DNA of 64,000 bases from Pseudomonas agarici (GTDB taxonomy: Bacteria; Pseudomonadota; Gammaproteobacteria; Pseudomonadales; Pseudomonadaceae), in the NCBI RefSeq assembly GCF_900109755.1, contig NZ_FOAR01000001.1, forward strand, positions 62,001 through 126,000. The letters run 5' to 3'. Within the stretch, counting starts at the first letter, position 1, and every line of letters begins with the position of its first letter. Both the position numbers and the translations under genes were made by a program. Below are positions 37,261 to 47,210 of the stretch, piece after piece. The notes under the pieces are model-generated. The model ran no database searches. It saw only the letters and a list, made by a program, of their open reading frames with translations, and had not been told where the DNA came from.

Positions 37261-38412
37261 ATGTTCGCGCACAAGACCGCGCTACTCAGCGCACTCACCA
37301 CCGCCGTGCTGGCCAGCGTCAGCCTCCAGGCCGCCGAACCGCTGAAAGCTGTCGGCGCCGCTGAAGGCCAACTCGATATCGTCGCCTGGCCGGGTTATAT
37401 CGAACGTGGTGAAAGTGACAAGGCTTATGACTGGGTCACCGGTTTCGAGAAGGAAACCGGCTGCAAGGTCAGCGTGAAGACCGCCGCCACCTCCGATGAG
37501 ATGGTCAGTCTGATGGCCAAAGGCGGCTATGACCTGGTCACCGCTTCAGGCGACGCCTCGTTGCGCTTGATCGCCGGCAAACGGGTGCAGCCGATCAACC
37601 CCGAGTTGATCCCGAACTGGAAGAACCTCGATTCGCGCCTCAAGAATGCCCCGTGGTACGTGGTCGACAAACAGACCTACGGCACCCCTTACCAGTGGGG
37701 CCCGAATGTGCTGATGTACAACACTCACGTGTTCAAGCAGGCGCCAACCAGTTGGGCGGTGATCTTCGACGCGCAGAACCTGCCGGACGGCAAGCCGAAC
37801 AAGGGGCGCGTGCAAGCCTATGACGGCCCGATCTATATCGCCGACGCGGCGCTGTATCTCAAGTCCGCCAAGCCGGAGCTGGGAATCCAGAGCCCCTATG
37901 AATTAACCGAGACCCAATACCAGGCGGTCCTCGAATTGTTGCGCGCCCAACAACCGCTGGTGCACCGCTATTGGCACGATGCGACCGTGCAAATGAGTGA
38001 CTTCAAGAACGAAGGCCTCGCCGCCTCCAGCTCCTGGGGCTACATGGTCAATGGCCTGCAAGCCGACAAACAACCCGTGGCCTCGACCATTCCAAAGGAG
38101 GGCGTCACCGGTTGGGCCGACACCACCATGTTGCACGCCGATGCCAAACACCCCAACTGCGCCTACAAATGGATGGACTGGTCGCTGCAGCCCAAGGTCC
38201 AGGGTGACGTAGCGGCATGGTTCGGTTCGCTGCCGGCCGTTCCGGCGGCGTGCAAGGGAAGCGAACTACTCGGCGCCGAAGGCTGCAAGACCAACGGCTT
38301 CGACTCCTTCGACAAGATTGCCTTCTGGAAAACCCCGCAGGCCCAGGGTGGCCAGTTTGTCCCCTACAGCCGCTGGACCCAGGACTATATTGCGATCATG
38401 GGCGGTCGCTAA
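37261..38412 (+). CDS. ydcS: periplasmic binding protein of a polyamine/GABA-type ABC transporter (YdcS-like)
   Basis: A 383 aa solute-binding protein with a signal peptide (LLSALTTAVLASVSLQAAEP). The mature part resembles PotD/YdcS: LDIVAWPGYIERGESDKAYD, FEKETGCKVSVKTAATSDEM, YDLVTASGDASLRL, YGTPYQWGPNVLMYN. The ATG at 37261 has AGAGGGAAAC upstream; the 31 in-frame codons before it lack a signal. It heads the order binding protein, ATPase, two permeases, aminobutyraldehyde dehydrogenase, as in E. coli ydcSTUV-patD. The 36970-37260 gap upstream should hold the promoter; I saw no clear sigma-54 site. Confidence 0.88.
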   Translation: MFAHKTALLSALTTAVLASVSLQAAEPLKAVGAAEGQLDIVAWPGYIERGESDKAYDWVTGFEKETGCKVSVKTAATSDEMVSLMAKGGYDLVTASGDASLRLIAGKRVQPINPELIPNWKNLDSRLKNAPWYVVDKQTYGTPYQWGPNVLMYNTHVFKQAPTSWAVIFDAQNLPDGKPNKGRVQAYDGPIYIADAALYLKSAKPELGIQSPYELTETQYQAVLELLRAQQPLVHRYWHDATVQMSDFKNEGLAASSSWGYMVNGLQADKQPVASTIPKEGVTGWADTTMLHADAKHPNCAYKWMDWSLQPKVQGDVAAWFGSLPAVPAACKGSELLGAEGCKTNGFDSFDKIAFWKTPQAQGGQFVPYSRWTQDYIAIMGGR

Positions 38413-38433
38413 GGCCGGTGACGCCGCTCGCGC

Positions 38434-38476
38434 CCGTGGCGAGCAGGCGGGTTCGCGCCGGGCTGCGCGGCGGCGC
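38434..38476 (+). repeat. degenerate REP-like element
   Basis: CCGTGGCGAGCAGGCGGG followed by GCGCCGGGCTGCGCGGCGGCGC resembles the Pseudomonas REP type (GTGGCGAG...GGGCTGCG...). It is in the 198-base gap between the binding-protein gene and the ATPase gene. It could lower downstream expression relative to the abundant binding protein, as in other ABC operons. Confidence 0.45.
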
Positions 38477-38610
38477 TGAAATCAGAGATTGCGCTGTGCC
38501 GGACAGGGCGCGGGGCGCCCCCGCCACATACGCCCTATCGTTATTCAATTCAGACTTTCCAGAAGTCCAGGACAGGTCCCCTCGCCACACAGACTTTTTT
38601 GGAGCACCGC

Positions 38611-39639
38611 ATGATGACGCCAGCAGTCCAATTCACTGATGTTTCCCGTCAATTCGGCGAAGTAAAAGCCGTTGACCGGGTTTCCATCGACATTCAGGAC
38701 GGCGAATTCTTTTCCATGCTCGGCCCCTCCGGCTCGGGCAAGACCACCTGCCTGCGCCTGATTGCCGGCTTCGAACAACCCAGCGCCGGCTCGATTCGCC
38801 TCCACGGCGAAGAAGCCGCCGGGCAGCCTCCGTACCAGCGTGACGTGAACACCGTGTTCCAGGATTATGCGCTGTTCCCTCACATGAACGTGCGCGACAA
38901 CGTCGCCTACGGCCTGAAAGTCAAAGGCGTCGGCAAGCGCGAACGCCTGAAGCGCGCCGAGGAATCCCTGGACATGGTCGCCCTCGCAGGCTACGGCGAT
39001 CGCAAACCGGTGCAACTGTCCGGCGGCCAGCGCCAACGCGTGGCTCTGGCCCGAGCCCTGGTCAATCGCCCACGGGTGCTGCTGCTCGATGAACCCCTGG
39101 GCGCGCTGGATCTCAAGCTGCGCGAGCAGATGCAGGGCGAACTGAAAAAACTGCAACGACAGTTGGGCATCACGTTTATCTTCGTTACCCACGACCAGAC
39201 CGAAGCGCTGTCGATGTCCGACCGCGTAGCGGTGTTCAATAAGGGTCGCATCGAACAGGTCGACACACCGCGCGATCTCTACATGAAACCGGCCACCGCC
39301 TTCGTCGCCGAATTCGTCGGCACCTCCAACGTGATTCGCGGCGAGTTGGCCAGGCAGTTGAGCGGCAGCGACCTGCCCTTCTCGATCCGCCCGGAACACG
39401 TGCGCTTCGCCGAAGGCCCGGCACAGGCTCATGAAGTCGAGGTCAGCGGCCTACTCCACGATATCCAGTACCAGGGCAGCGCCACCCGCTATGAGCTGAA
39501 ACTGGAAAACGGCCAGACCCTGAATATCAGCCAGGCCAACACCCAGTGGCCGGATACCCGCTTCCAACACCAGACTGGCCAGCGCATCACCGCGCGCTGG
39601 GCGCAGGAGGCCATGACCGTGCTGGCAAGTGAGGTGTGA
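38611..39639 (+). CDS. ydcT: ABC transporter ATP-binding protein (PotA/YdcT-like)
   Basis: A 342 aa ATPase for polyamine-type import. Walker A is GPSGSGKTTCLRLIAG, the signature is LSGGQRQRVALARAL, Walker B is VLLLDEPLGALD and the switch His is in FVTHDQTEALSMSD. A C-terminal TOBE domain (RPEHVRFAEG onwards) is of the PotA/CUT1 type. The start at 38611 (MMTPAVQFTDVSRQFGEV) has GGAG upstream. One base separates it from the next permease gene. Confidence 0.92.
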   Translation: MMTPAVQFTDVSRQFGEVKAVDRVSIDIQDGEFFSMLGPSGSGKTTCLRLIAGFEQPSAGSIRLHGEEAAGQPPYQRDVNTVFQDYALFPHMNVRDNVAYGLKVKGVGKRERLKRAEESLDMVALAGYGDRKPVQLSGGQRQRVALARALVNRPRVLLLDEPLGALDLKLREQMQGELKKLQRQLGITFIFVTHDQTEALSMSDRVAVFNKGRIEQVDTPRDLYMKPATAFVAEFVGTSNVIRGELARQLSGSDLPFSIRPEHVRFAEGPAQAHEVEVSGLLHDIQYQGSATRYELKLENGQTLNISQANTQWPDTRFQHQTGQRITARWAQEAMTVLASEV

Positions 39640-39640
39640 C

Positions 39641-40588
39641 ATGAGCACTCTGGCTCTGACACCCACGACGGCCAGCCCATCGCTGATGCGGCGGCTCTGC
39701 AACCTGCTCTACCGCCGCCCCAACTTCTACCTGACGCTGCTGCTGGTGCCGCCACTGATCTGGTTTGGCGCGATCTATCTCGGCTCGCTGCTGACCCTGC
39801 TCTGGCAAGGGTTCTACACCTTCGACGATTTCACCATGGCGGTCACTGCGGACCCGACCCTGGTAAACTTCGCCGCGCTGTTCAATCCGGCTAACTTCGA
39901 CATCATCCTGCGGACCCTGACTATGGCGGTGACGGTCTCGATCGCCGCCGCGATCATCGCCTTTCCCATCGCCTACTACATGGCGCGCCACACCAGCGGC
40001 AAGACCAAAGCGTTCTTCTACATCGCGGTGATGCTGCCGATGTGGGCCAGCTACATCGTCAAGGCCTATGCCTGGACCCTGTTGCTGGCCAAGGGCGGCG
40101 TGGTCCAGTGGTTTGTCCAGCACCTTGGGCTGGAACCGCTGCTGCAAGGGGTTCTGGGCATCCCCGGGATCGGCGGCAGCACGCTGTCGACCTCGCACCT
40201 GGGCCGGTTCATGGTGTTCGTCTATATCTGGCTACCGTTTATGATCCTGCCAATCCAGGCGGCCTTGGAACGCCTGCCGCCCTCTCTGCTGCAAGCCTCC
40301 GCCGACCTCGGGGCGAAGCCACGCCAGACCTTTATGCAGGTGATCCTGCCGCTCTCGATCCCAGGCATTGCCGCCGGCTCCATCTTCACCTTCTCGCTGA
40401 CCCTGGGCGACTTTATCGTGCCGCGACTGATCGGCCCACCCGGCTACTTCGTGGGCGGCATGGTCTACGCCCAGCAGGGGGCTATCGGCAATATGCCGAT
40501 GGCGGCCGCCTTCACCCTGGCGCCGATCGTGCTGATTGCCGTGTACCTGTCCATCGTCAAACGCCTGGGGGCCTTCGATGCACTCTAA
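39641..40588 (+). CDS. ydcU: ABC transporter permease (PotB/YdcU-like)
   Basis: A 315 aa inner-membrane permease with about six helices, the first around [20 protein letters not shown]. The coupling EAA-type loop [19 protein letters not shown] contacts the ATPase. GAGGTG precedes the ATG. It overlaps the second permease gene by 11 bases, so they are translationally coupled. It is the PotB/YdcU subunit by position and size. Confidence 0.9.
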   Translation: MSTLALTPTTASPSLMRRLCNLLYRRPNFYLTLLLVPPLIWFGAIYLGSLLTLLWQGFYTFDDFTMAVTADPTLVNFAALFNPANFDIILRTLTMAVTVSIAAAIIAFPIAYYMARHTSGKTKAFFYIAVMLPMWASYIVKAYAWTLLLAKGGVVQWFVQHLGLEPLLQGVLGIPGIGGSTLSTSHLGRFMVFVYIWLPFMILPIQAALERLPPSLLQASADLGAKPRQTFMQVILPLSIPGIAAGSIFTFSLTLGDFIVPRLIGPPGYFVGGMVYAQQGAIGNMPMAAAFTLAPIVLIAVYLSIVKRLGAFDAL

Positions 40589-41405
40589 GTCGCAAGAGCA
40601 CGGGGAGAGCGCTTCCCTGGGGCTGCGTATCGCCGCGTGGGGCGGGTTGCTGTTCCTGCACATCCCGATCATGATCATCTTCATATACGCCTTCAACACC
40701 GAGGACGCAGCGTTCAGCTTTCCGCCCCAGGGCTTCACCTTGAAATGGTTCAGCGTGGCCTTCGCACGTCCAGACGTGCTGGAAGCGATCAAGCTGTCGC
40801 TGAAGATCGCCGCCATCGCCACTCTGATCGCCATGCTGCTCGGCACCCTCGCCTCGGCCGCGTTGTATCGCCGGGAGTTCTTCGGCAAGCAGGGTATCTC
40901 GCTGATGCTGATCCTGCCGATTGCCTTGCCGGGGATCATCACCGGGATCGCCCTGCTGGCGACCTTCAAGACGCTGGGGATCGAGCCAGGGATGTTCACC
41001 ATCATCGTCGGCCACGCAACCTTCTGCGTAGTGATTGTCTACAACAACGTCATTGCCCGGCTGCGGCGTATCTCCCACAGCCTGATCGAAGCCTCAATGG
41101 ATCTCGGTGCCGATGGCTGGCAAACCTTGCGCTACATCGTCCTGCCCAATCTGGTCTCGGCGCTGCTGGCCGGTGGCATGCTGGCGTTCGCCCTATCGTT
41201 CGACGAGATCATTGTCACCACCTTTACCGCGGGGCATGAACGCACCTTGCCGATCTGGCTGCTCAACCAGCTCGGTCGACCACGAGATGTACCCGTCACC
41301 AACGTGATCGCCTTGCTGGTGATGATGATTACCATGTTGCCGATTCTCGGCGCCTACTACTTGACCCGTGGCGGTGAAAGTGTGGCCGGCAGCGGCGGCC
41401 CATAA
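40578..41405 (+). CDS. ydcV: ABC transporter permease (PotC/YdcV-like)
   Basis: A 275 aa second permease subunit. Membrane helices begin with [20 protein letters not shown], and the EAA loop is [20 protein letters not shown]. The start at 40578 lies inside the end of the first permease gene. The aldehyde dehydrogenase gene follows after 166 bases, which contain no other gene. Confidence 0.9.
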   Translation: MHSKSQEHGESASLGLRIAAWGGLLFLHIPIMIIFIYAFNTEDAAFSFPPQGFTLKWFSVAFARPDVLEAIKLSLKIAAIATLIAMLLGTLASAALYRREFFGKQGISLMLILPIALPGIITGIALLATFKTLGIEPGMFTIIVGHATFCVVIVYNNVIARLRRISHSLIEASMDLGADGWQTLRYIVLPNLVSALLAGGMLAFALSFDEIIVTTFTAGHERTLPIWLLNQLGRPRDVPVTNVIALLVMMITMLPILGAYYLTRGGESVAGSGGP

Positions 41406-41571
41406 CCGACTACCTGAGGTAAATGGCGAATCCCGGCCTATGCTCCGACAACGCTTTTAACGCTCTTGAGGGCCTCTTCGGGGCAAGCTTCGCTGCCATA
41501 AGAAGGTTTCCTCAAACACCTGAAAACTCGCTGCCCACAGAATCACCTGATCGCTCCATGAGGACATAACC

Positions 41572-42996
41572 ATGCAAACCAAACTGCTGATCAATGGTCA
41601 ACTCGTTGCTGGCGAAGGCCCTGCCCAAGCCGTCTTCAATCCCGCGCTGGGCCGTGTGCTGGTGGAAATCAACGAAGCCAGCGAAGCCCAGGTGGACGCC
41701 GCCGTGCGCGCCGCCGATGCTGCCTTCGACAGTTGGTCGCAGACCGCGCCGAAAGACCGCTCGTTGTTGCTACTCAAGCTCGCCGATGCCATCGAGGCCC
41801 ACGGCGCGGAACTGGCCAAGCTGGAGTCGGACAACTGCGGCAAACCCCTGAGCGCCGCGCTCAACGACGAAATCCCGGCCATTGCCGATGTGTTCCGTTT
41901 CTTCGCCGGCGCCAGCCGCTGCATGAACGGCTTGGCCGGCGGCGAATACCTGCCGGGCCATACCTCGATGATCCGCCGCGACCCGGTGGGCGTAATTGCC
42001 TCCATCGCCCCGTGGAACTACCCGCTGATGATGGCCGCCTGGAAAATTGCACCGGCTCTGGCCGCCGGCAACACCGTGGTGCTCAAACCTTCGGAGCAGA
42101 CCCCGCTGACCGCGTTGCGCCTGGCCGAACTAGCGGCGCAAATCTTCCCGGCGGGCGTGCTCAACCTGGTGTTCGGTCGCGGCCCGACCGTCGGCAGCCC
42201 GCTGGTGAGCCATCCAAAAGTGCGCATGGTGTCACTGACCGGCGCCATTGCCACCGGCTCGATCATCATTTCCAGTACTGCCGACAGCGTCAAGCGCATG
42301 CATATGGAATTAGGCGGCAAGGCCCCGGTGATCATCTTCGACGACGCCGATATCGACGCCGCCGTGGCAGGTATCCGCACCTTCGGGTTCTACAACGCAG
42401 GCCAGGACTGCACCGCCGCCTGCCGCGTGTACGCACAGGCCGGTATCTACGAGCAGTTCGTCGAGCAACTGGGCGCCGCGGTGAGTACCATCAAGTACGG
42501 CCTGCAGGACGATCAGACCACCGAACTCGGCCCGCTAATCACCGCCAAGCACCGTGATCGTGTCGCCGGTTTTGTCGAGCGTGCCGTGGCACAGTCGCAT
42601 ATCCGCCTGGTGACCGGTGGCAAGGCCGTGGACGGCAACGGTTTCTTCTTCGAACCCACGGTGCTGGCGGACGCCCAACAGGACGACGAGATCGTGCGGC
42701 GCGAAGTGTTCGGCCCGGTGGTCTCGGTCACCCGCTTCAACGACGAAGCCCAGGTACTGGGCTGGGCCAATGACTCGGACTATGGCCTGGCATCCTCGGT
42801 GTGGACCGCCGATGTCGGTCGCGCCCACCGCCTGGCGGCTCGCTTGCAGTACGGCTGCACCTGGGTCAACACTCACTTTATGCTGGTCAACGAGATGCCC
42901 CATGGCGGTCAGAAGCTGTCCGGCTATGGCAAGGACATGTCCATGTACGGCCTGGAGGACTACACCACCGTGCGCCATGTGATGTTCAAGCACTGA
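41572..42996 (+). CDS. patD: gamma-aminobutyraldehyde dehydrogenase (PatD/YdcW-like)
   Basis: A 474 aa NAD-dependent aldehyde dehydrogenase that oxidises 4-aminobutanal from putrescine to GABA. It has the Rossmann motif [19 protein letters not shown], the catalytic Glu in [12 protein letters not shown] and the catalytic Cys in [22 protein letters not shown] and [15 protein letters not shown] are typical of the aminobutyraldehyde group. GAGG precedes the ATG. Its place after ydcSTUV-like genes supports polyamine catabolism. Other aminoaldehydes could also be substrates. Confidence 0.87.
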   Translation: MQTKLLINGQLVAGEGPAQAVFNPALGRVLVEINEASEAQVDAAVRAADAAFDSWSQTAPKDRSLLLLKLADAIEAHGAELAKLESDNCGKPLSAALNDEIPAIADVFRFFAGASRCMNGLAGGEYLPGHTSMIRRDPVGVIASIAPWNYPLMMAAWKIAPALAAGNTVVLKPSEQTPLTALRLAELAAQIFPAGVLNLVFGRGPTVGSPLVSHPKVRMVSLTGAIATGSIIISSTADSVKRMHMELGGKAPVIIFDDADIDAAVAGIRTFGFYNAGQDCTAACRVYAQAGIYEQFVEQLGAAVSTIKYGLQDDQTTELGPLITAKHRDRVAGFVERAVAQSHIRLVTGGKAVDGNGFFFEPTVLADAQQDDEIVRREVFGPVVSVTRFNDEAQVLGWANDSDYGLASSVWTADVGRAHRLAARLQYGCTWVNTHFMLVNEMPHGGQKLSGYGKDMSMYGLEDYTTVRHVMFKH

Positions 42997-43018
42997 TGAC
43001 GGATCCCTCACAAAACTA

Positions 43019-43047
43019 CCGGACCGGGCCGTCATGGCCCGGTCCGG
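43019..43047 (-). terminator. hairpin between patD and the convergent small gene
   Basis: CCGGACCGGGCC (43019-43030) and GGCCCGGTCCGG (43036-43047) form a 12-base perfect stem with a 5-base loop. It lies 22 bases after the patD stop. On the minus strand it is followed by TAGTTTTG, so it suits the convergent small gene best, but it can act on both. Confidence 0.7.
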
Positions 43048-43095
43048 CCGATGGAAGAACAAGCGCCACTGATTCGTCAATCAAGATCAAACGGC

Positions 43096-43287
43096 TCAAA
43101 ACCGCGAAACACTCTCCATCGCATTCAAGAGGCAGCGCAGGGCATTACGATCTTCCGCCGACAAACTCCGGTAATGCTCCACCAATTGCCGCTCTTCATC
43201 GCTGAGCTTGCACACCCGATGCGGGGGTGGCGCCCTGAATGTCCAGAGAAACAGCATGAACCCAAGAATGCCTCGTTCCTTTGACAT
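43096..43287 (-). CDS. small hypothetical protein (63 aa)
   Basis: A short gene with a good ribosome-binding site (GAAGGAAG) eight bases before the ATG at 43287. The product opens MSKERGILGFMLFLWTFRAP, a possible short membrane-interacting helix, then has a charged helical part (LSDEERQLVEHYRSLSAED). Function is unknown. It converges with patD and ends near the 43019 hairpin. Confidence 0.55.
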   Translation of the reverse strand: MSKERGILGFMLFLWTFRAPPPHRVCKLSDEERQLVEHYRSLSAEDRNALRCLLNAMESVSRF

Positions 43288-43421
43288 GGGTGACTTCCTT
43301 CTGTGACTGCACAGGAACGCCTGGACAGGTCGTCTCAGACTTAGCATAAGGGTAGGAAGAATCTGCATTAAGCTAAGATCATTTCGGAATTTACAGAAGG
43401 AAATCACTCAACATACAGAAA

Positions 43422-43440
43422 ACCCGCCTGGTCGACGGGT
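43422..43440 (-). terminator. terminator of the old-yellow-enzyme gene
   Basis: ACCCG (43422-43426) and CGGGT (43436-43440) form a short stem. On the minus strand it follows the reductase stop by 32 bases and continues TTTTCTGT. It is a weak but typical rho-independent structure. Confidence 0.5.
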
Positions 43441-43472
43441 CTCGGTGTTTTCACACAAGTCAGGTCAATCGC

Positions 43473-44579
43473 TCACTCGCGCAGATCCGCCTCATGGATC
43501 GGTTGGTCGCGATGGGTAGCGCGCTGGTACTGCGCCGGCCAGGTGGCCTTGTGCCCACCCAAGTCATCGTCGGCATGCAGCGGCCAATACGGATCGCGTA
43601 GCAACTCACGGGCGAGCAGGATGATGTCGGCCTGGCAGGTGCGCAGGATATGCTCGGCCTGGGCCGGCTCGGTGATCAGCCCGACGGTGCCGGTGGCAAT
43701 CCCGGACTCCTTACGCACGCGCTCGGCGAAACGAGTCTGGTAACCGGGCCCCGTGGGGATTTCCGCGTTGGCGGCGGTACCGCCCGAAGACACGTCGATC
43801 AGGTCGACGCCAAGGTCTTTCAGACGCCGTGCCAGCTCCACGGTTTCGTCCGGGTTCCAGCCGTCTTCCACCCAGTCGGTGGCCGAGACACGCACGAACA
43901 ACGGCAACTCCTCGGGCCAGACCGCCCGCACCGCTTCTGTGACCTGCAGGACCAGGCGAATACGGTTATCGAACGAGCCGCCGTACTGGTCACGGCGCTG
44001 ATTGCTCAAGGGTGAGAGAAACTGGTGCAGCAGATAACCGTGGGCGGCATGCACCTCGACTACCTTGAAACCGGCGACCAGGGCGCGTCGGGCGGCCGCG
44101 ACAAACGCCTCGATCACCTCGGCGATCTGCCCTTCATCCAGCTGTGCCGGGGCCGTGTGCTGCGGGTCGAAGGCAATGGGCGAGGGCCCGACCGGGATCC
44201 AGCCGCCCTCCTCCGGCTTGACGCTGCCAGGCTTGCCCAGCCAGGGTCGATGGGTGCTGGCTTTGCGTCCGGCATGGGCCAGTTGGATCCCGGCGACGGC
44301 ACCCTGGGCCGCGATAAACCGGGTGATGCGTTGCAGGGGTTCGATCTGTTCGTCATTCCACAGGCCCAGATCCTGGGCGGTGATACGGCCATCGGCGGTC
44401 ACTGCCGTGGCTTCGGTAAAAATCAGTCCGGCACCGCCTACCGCACGGCTACCAAGGTGGACCAGATGCCAGTCATTGGCCAGGCCATCGACGCTGGAGT
44501 ACTGGCACATTGGCGAGACCGCGATGCGATTGAGCAGGGTCAATTGACGAAGGGTATAGGGTTCAAGCAGCAGACTCAT
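43473..44579 (-). CDS. NADH:flavin oxidoreductase, old yellow enzyme family (XenA/YqjM class)
   Basis: A 368 aa FMN-dependent ene-reductase. The TIM-barrel signatures are LNRIAVSPMCQYSSVDG (with the redox-tuning Cys of the YqjM/XenA class), GIQLAHAGRKAST, VEVHAAHGYLLHQFLSPLSN (HxxH ligands), NQRRDQYGGSFDNR and ATGTVGLITEP. Homologues reduce alpha,beta-unsaturated carbonyls and nitro compounds; the natural substrate is unknown. It lies 185 bases after recJ on the same strand, with no gene in between. Confidence 0.9.
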   Translation of the reverse strand: MSLLLEPYTLRQLTLLNRIAVSPMCQYSSVDGLANDWHLVHLGSRAVGGAGLIFTEATAVTADGRITAQDLGLWNDEQIEPLQRITRFIAAQGAVAGIQLAHAGRKASTHRPWLGKPGSVKPEEGGWIPVGPSPIAFDPQHTAPAQLDEGQIAEVIEAFVAAARRALVAGFKVVEVHAAHGYLLHQFLSPLSNQRRDQYGGSFDNRIRLVLQVTEAVRAVWPEELPLFVRVSATDWVEDGWNPDETVELARRLKDLGVDLIDVSSGGTAANAEIPTGPGYQTRFAERVRKESGIATGTVGLITEPAQAEHILRTCQADIILLARELLRDPYWPLHADDDLGGHKATWPAQYQRATHRDQPIHEADLRE

Positions 44580-44764
44580 GGGGCACCTCTCAAATCAAGT
44601 GGGCTGGCTCCAGGGTTCTGTGAGAACGTCGACGCGTGACAGGAAAAATAGGCCGTCCGCCCCCCGGCGGATGAATAAGGAAGATAACGTCACAAGACCA
44701 TTCAGACAGTGCTTAGAGCCTAGTCGACAATGAAGGACGCCGAAGGGTTCAGCCGATATAAAGC

Positions 44765-46474
44765 TCAGCGCGGTTCGATGTGGGCAATCATCAGTTGCAC
44801 GCTTTCTTTGCCGCGGAACTCGTTGAGATCGAGCTTGTAGGCCAGCTCGACCCAATCGACCCGTGCGTTTGCCCAGATTTGCGGGTCGATGCCAAAGGCA
44901 ATGCCATCGAGCTTCACCGAGCCACACTCGCTTTTGAGCACCACTTTCAGATGCCGCTCGCCGACGATGCGCTTTTCCACCAGTTGAAACACCCCGTGGA
45001 ACAACGGCTCGGGGAAGTGCTGGCCCCAGGGGCCGGCGTTGCGTAGTGCCCGGGCCAATTCCAGGTTGAACTCTTCCAGGGCCAGGGTGCCGTCGGTCTG
45101 CAAGCGTCCGGTCAGGTCATCTTCATTGAGCTGACGGCGTACTTCGGCATCGAAGGCTTGGGCAAACAACGGAAAATTTTCCTGGGGCAGACTCAGGCCG
45201 GCGGCCATGGCATGGCCACCGTACTTGCCCATCAAGTCCGGGTGCCGCGCCGCGACCACGCTCAAGGCATCGCGAATATGGAACCCGGCGACCGAACGAC
45301 CGGAGCCCTTGAGCATGCCGTCGCCAGCATCGGCGAAGGCGATGGTCGGGCGGTGATAACGCTCTTTCATCCGTGAGGCAAGAATACCGATCACCCCTTG
45401 GTGCCAGTCCGGATCGAACAGACACAGGCCGAACGGCATTGACTCCACCGGCAAATCCTTGAGCTGGGCCAGGGCTTCGCGTTGCATGCCCTGCTCGATG
45501 GACTTACGGTCCTTGTTCATTTCATCCAGCTGGGTGGCCATTTCCTGGGCCAATGCCGGGTCTTCGCAGAGCAGGCATTCAATGCCCAGGCTCATGTCGT
45601 CCAGGCGACCCGCCGCGTTCAGGCGCGGCCCGAGGATAAACCCCAGGTCGCTTGAGGTCAGCCGCGAGTGATCGCGTTTGGCCACTTCGAGAATTGCCTT
45701 CAGCCCCGGTCGGGCGCGCCCGGCGCGGATGCGCTCCAGGCCCTGATGTACCAGAATTCGATTGTTGGCATCCAGCGGCACCACATCGGCCACGCTGCCC
45801 AACGCCACCAGGTCGAGCAGTTCGCCGATATTCGGTTGCGGCTGATGTTCATACCGGCCCAGGCCGCGCAAGCGCGCACGCAGGGCCATCAACACATAAA
45901 AGATCACGCCGACCCCGGCCAGCGCCTTGCTCGGAAACTCGCAGCCCGGCTGATTCGGGTTGACGATGGCATCGGCCACCGGCAGTTCGTTACCCGGCAA
46001 GTGGTGATCGGTAACCAACACCTTCAGGCCAGCCGCCTTGGCCGCCAGTACACCTTCGATACTGGAGATGCCGTTGTCGACGGTGATCAGCAATTGCGGC
46101 TCACGCTGCAACGCCACAGCAACGATTTCCGGGGTCAGGCCGTAGCCGTACTCGAAACGATTCGGCACCAGGTAATCGACATGCGCCGCCCCCAGCAGGC
46201 GCAGACCCAACAGCCCCACGGTACTGGCGGTCGCACCATCGGCGTCGAAGTCGCCGACAATCAGGATCCGCTGGCGCTGCTCCAGCGCCACCACCAACAG
46301 GTCCACCGCAGCGTCGATCCCCTTGAGTTGCTGGAAGGGAATCAAGCGCGCCAGGCTTTTATCCAGCTCTGCAGCCGATTCGACCCCCCGCGCCGCGTAC
46401 AAGCGGGTCAGCAGCGGCGGCAGGTCGCCGAGAAAAGGCAAGGTGGCGGGCAGTGGACGGGGTTCGATACGCAT
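44765..46474 (-). CDS. recJ: single-stranded-DNA-specific exonuclease RecJ
   Basis: A 5'-3' ssDNA exonuclease for recombination and mismatch repair (569 aa). DHH-family motifs are in order: IVGDFDADGATAS, the VDNGISS region, VTDHHLPG, NPNQPGC, then the DHHA1 segment ending GKYGGHAMAAGLSL. The ATG at 46474 (MRIEPRPLPATLPF) follows eight doubtful in-frame codons. It lies 54 bases after yaeQ, the recJ-yaeQ pairing I expect in Pseudomonas. Confidence 0.95.
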   Translation of the reverse strand: MRIEPRPLPATLPFLGDLPPLLTRLYAARGVESAAELDKSLARLIPFQQLKGIDAAVDLLVVALEQRQRILIVGDFDADGATASTVGLLGLRLLGAAHVDYLVPNRFEYGYGLTPEIVAVALQREPQLLITVDNGISSIEGVLAAKAAGLKVLVTDHHLPGNELPVADAIVNPNQPGCEFPSKALAGVGVIFYVLMALRARLRGLGRYEHQPQPNIGELLDLVALGSVADVVPLDANNRILVHQGLERIRAGRARPGLKAILEVAKRDHSRLTSSDLGFILGPRLNAAGRLDDMSLGIECLLCEDPALAQEMATQLDEMNKDRKSIEQGMQREALAQLKDLPVESMPFGLCLFDPDWHQGVIGILASRMKERYHRPTIAFADAGDGMLKGSGRSVAGFHIRDALSVVAARHPDLMGKYGGHAMAAGLSLPQENFPLFAQAFDAEVRRQLNEDDLTGRLQTDGTLALEEFNLELARALRNAGPWGQHFPEPLFHGVFQLVEKRIVGERHLKVVLKSECGSVKLDGIAFGIDPQIWANARVDWVELAYKLDLNEFRGKESVQLMIAHIEPR

Positions 46475-46528
46475 GGCGTTGGTGGGTTTTCTCTTCAATA
46501 CACAGGAGTTGAAACGGCGGAACCGTGG

Positions 46529-47071
46529 TTAACCGCGCTCGCCCATCAGCCATTCGAGCTGGACTTCATGCTGACCACGATCGTCGGTGACGAAGATCGT
46601 GCCTTCGCTGATCATCACGTCCCACTTGATAACGCGTGGCATGTCCTTGGCGAGGGTCTCCAGGACTTCCTGCGGAACCGCGGCGATATTGACGTTTTTC
46701 AGGTTCTTGACCGCCGGGATCACCTTGGTTTCCCAGACCCGCAGGCTGCCGTAGGCCAGCAGGCTAGTGCGCTCGGTACGACGCGAGCACCAGGTCAGGC
46801 GGTCGGCATCTGGCTGACCCACTTCGATCCAGTGCAGGACGCGATCATCCAGGCTTTTTTCCCATAGCGCCGGTTCGTCTACTTCCGACAGGCCACGACC
46901 AAAAGCCAGCAGTTCGTTGTACCAGAGTGCATAAGCCAGCAAACGCACGGTCATTCGCTCTTCGGTTTCCGAAGGATGGCGGGCAATGGTCTGCTTGACG
47001 CTTTCGTAGACGCTGCGATCCAGGTCGGTGAGGTTGAGTTCGAACTTGTAGGTCGTGGACGGCTGGGCCAT
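46529..47071 (-). CDS. yaeQ: YaeQ family protein
   Basis: A 180 aa protein of the YaeQ family, which has a PD-(D/E)XK nuclease-like fold but no proven activity. Family stretches are TTYKFELNLTDLDRSVYE, HPSETEERMTVRLLAYAL, EVGQPDADRLTWCSRR and WDVMISEGTIFVT. Some E. coli work linked YaeQ to RfaH-type haemolysin expression, but function is not settled. It is upstream of recJ and probably cotranscribed, and divergent from the CoA-transferase gene. Confidence 0.93.
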   Translation of the reverse strand: MAQPSTTYKFELNLTDLDRSVYESVKQTIARHPSETEERMTVRLLAYALWYNELLAFGRGLSEVDEPALWEKSLDDRVLHWIEVGQPDADRLTWCSRRTERTSLLAYGSLRVWETKVIPAVKNLKNVNIAAVPQEVLETLAKDMPRVIKWDVMISEGTIFVTDDRGQHEVQLEWLMGERG

Positions 47072-47210
47072 GAACGGGACTTCTAGAGACGAGGAAAGGC
47101 GCCAAGTCTAACCGATACGCAGGCCAATCCACGACTGCCGATGGTTATGAAGATGGTTCGCGTCATGTTAAAAAGCTCTACCGCCCTCGCCTTGTCCTAC
47201 AGGATCGCCC

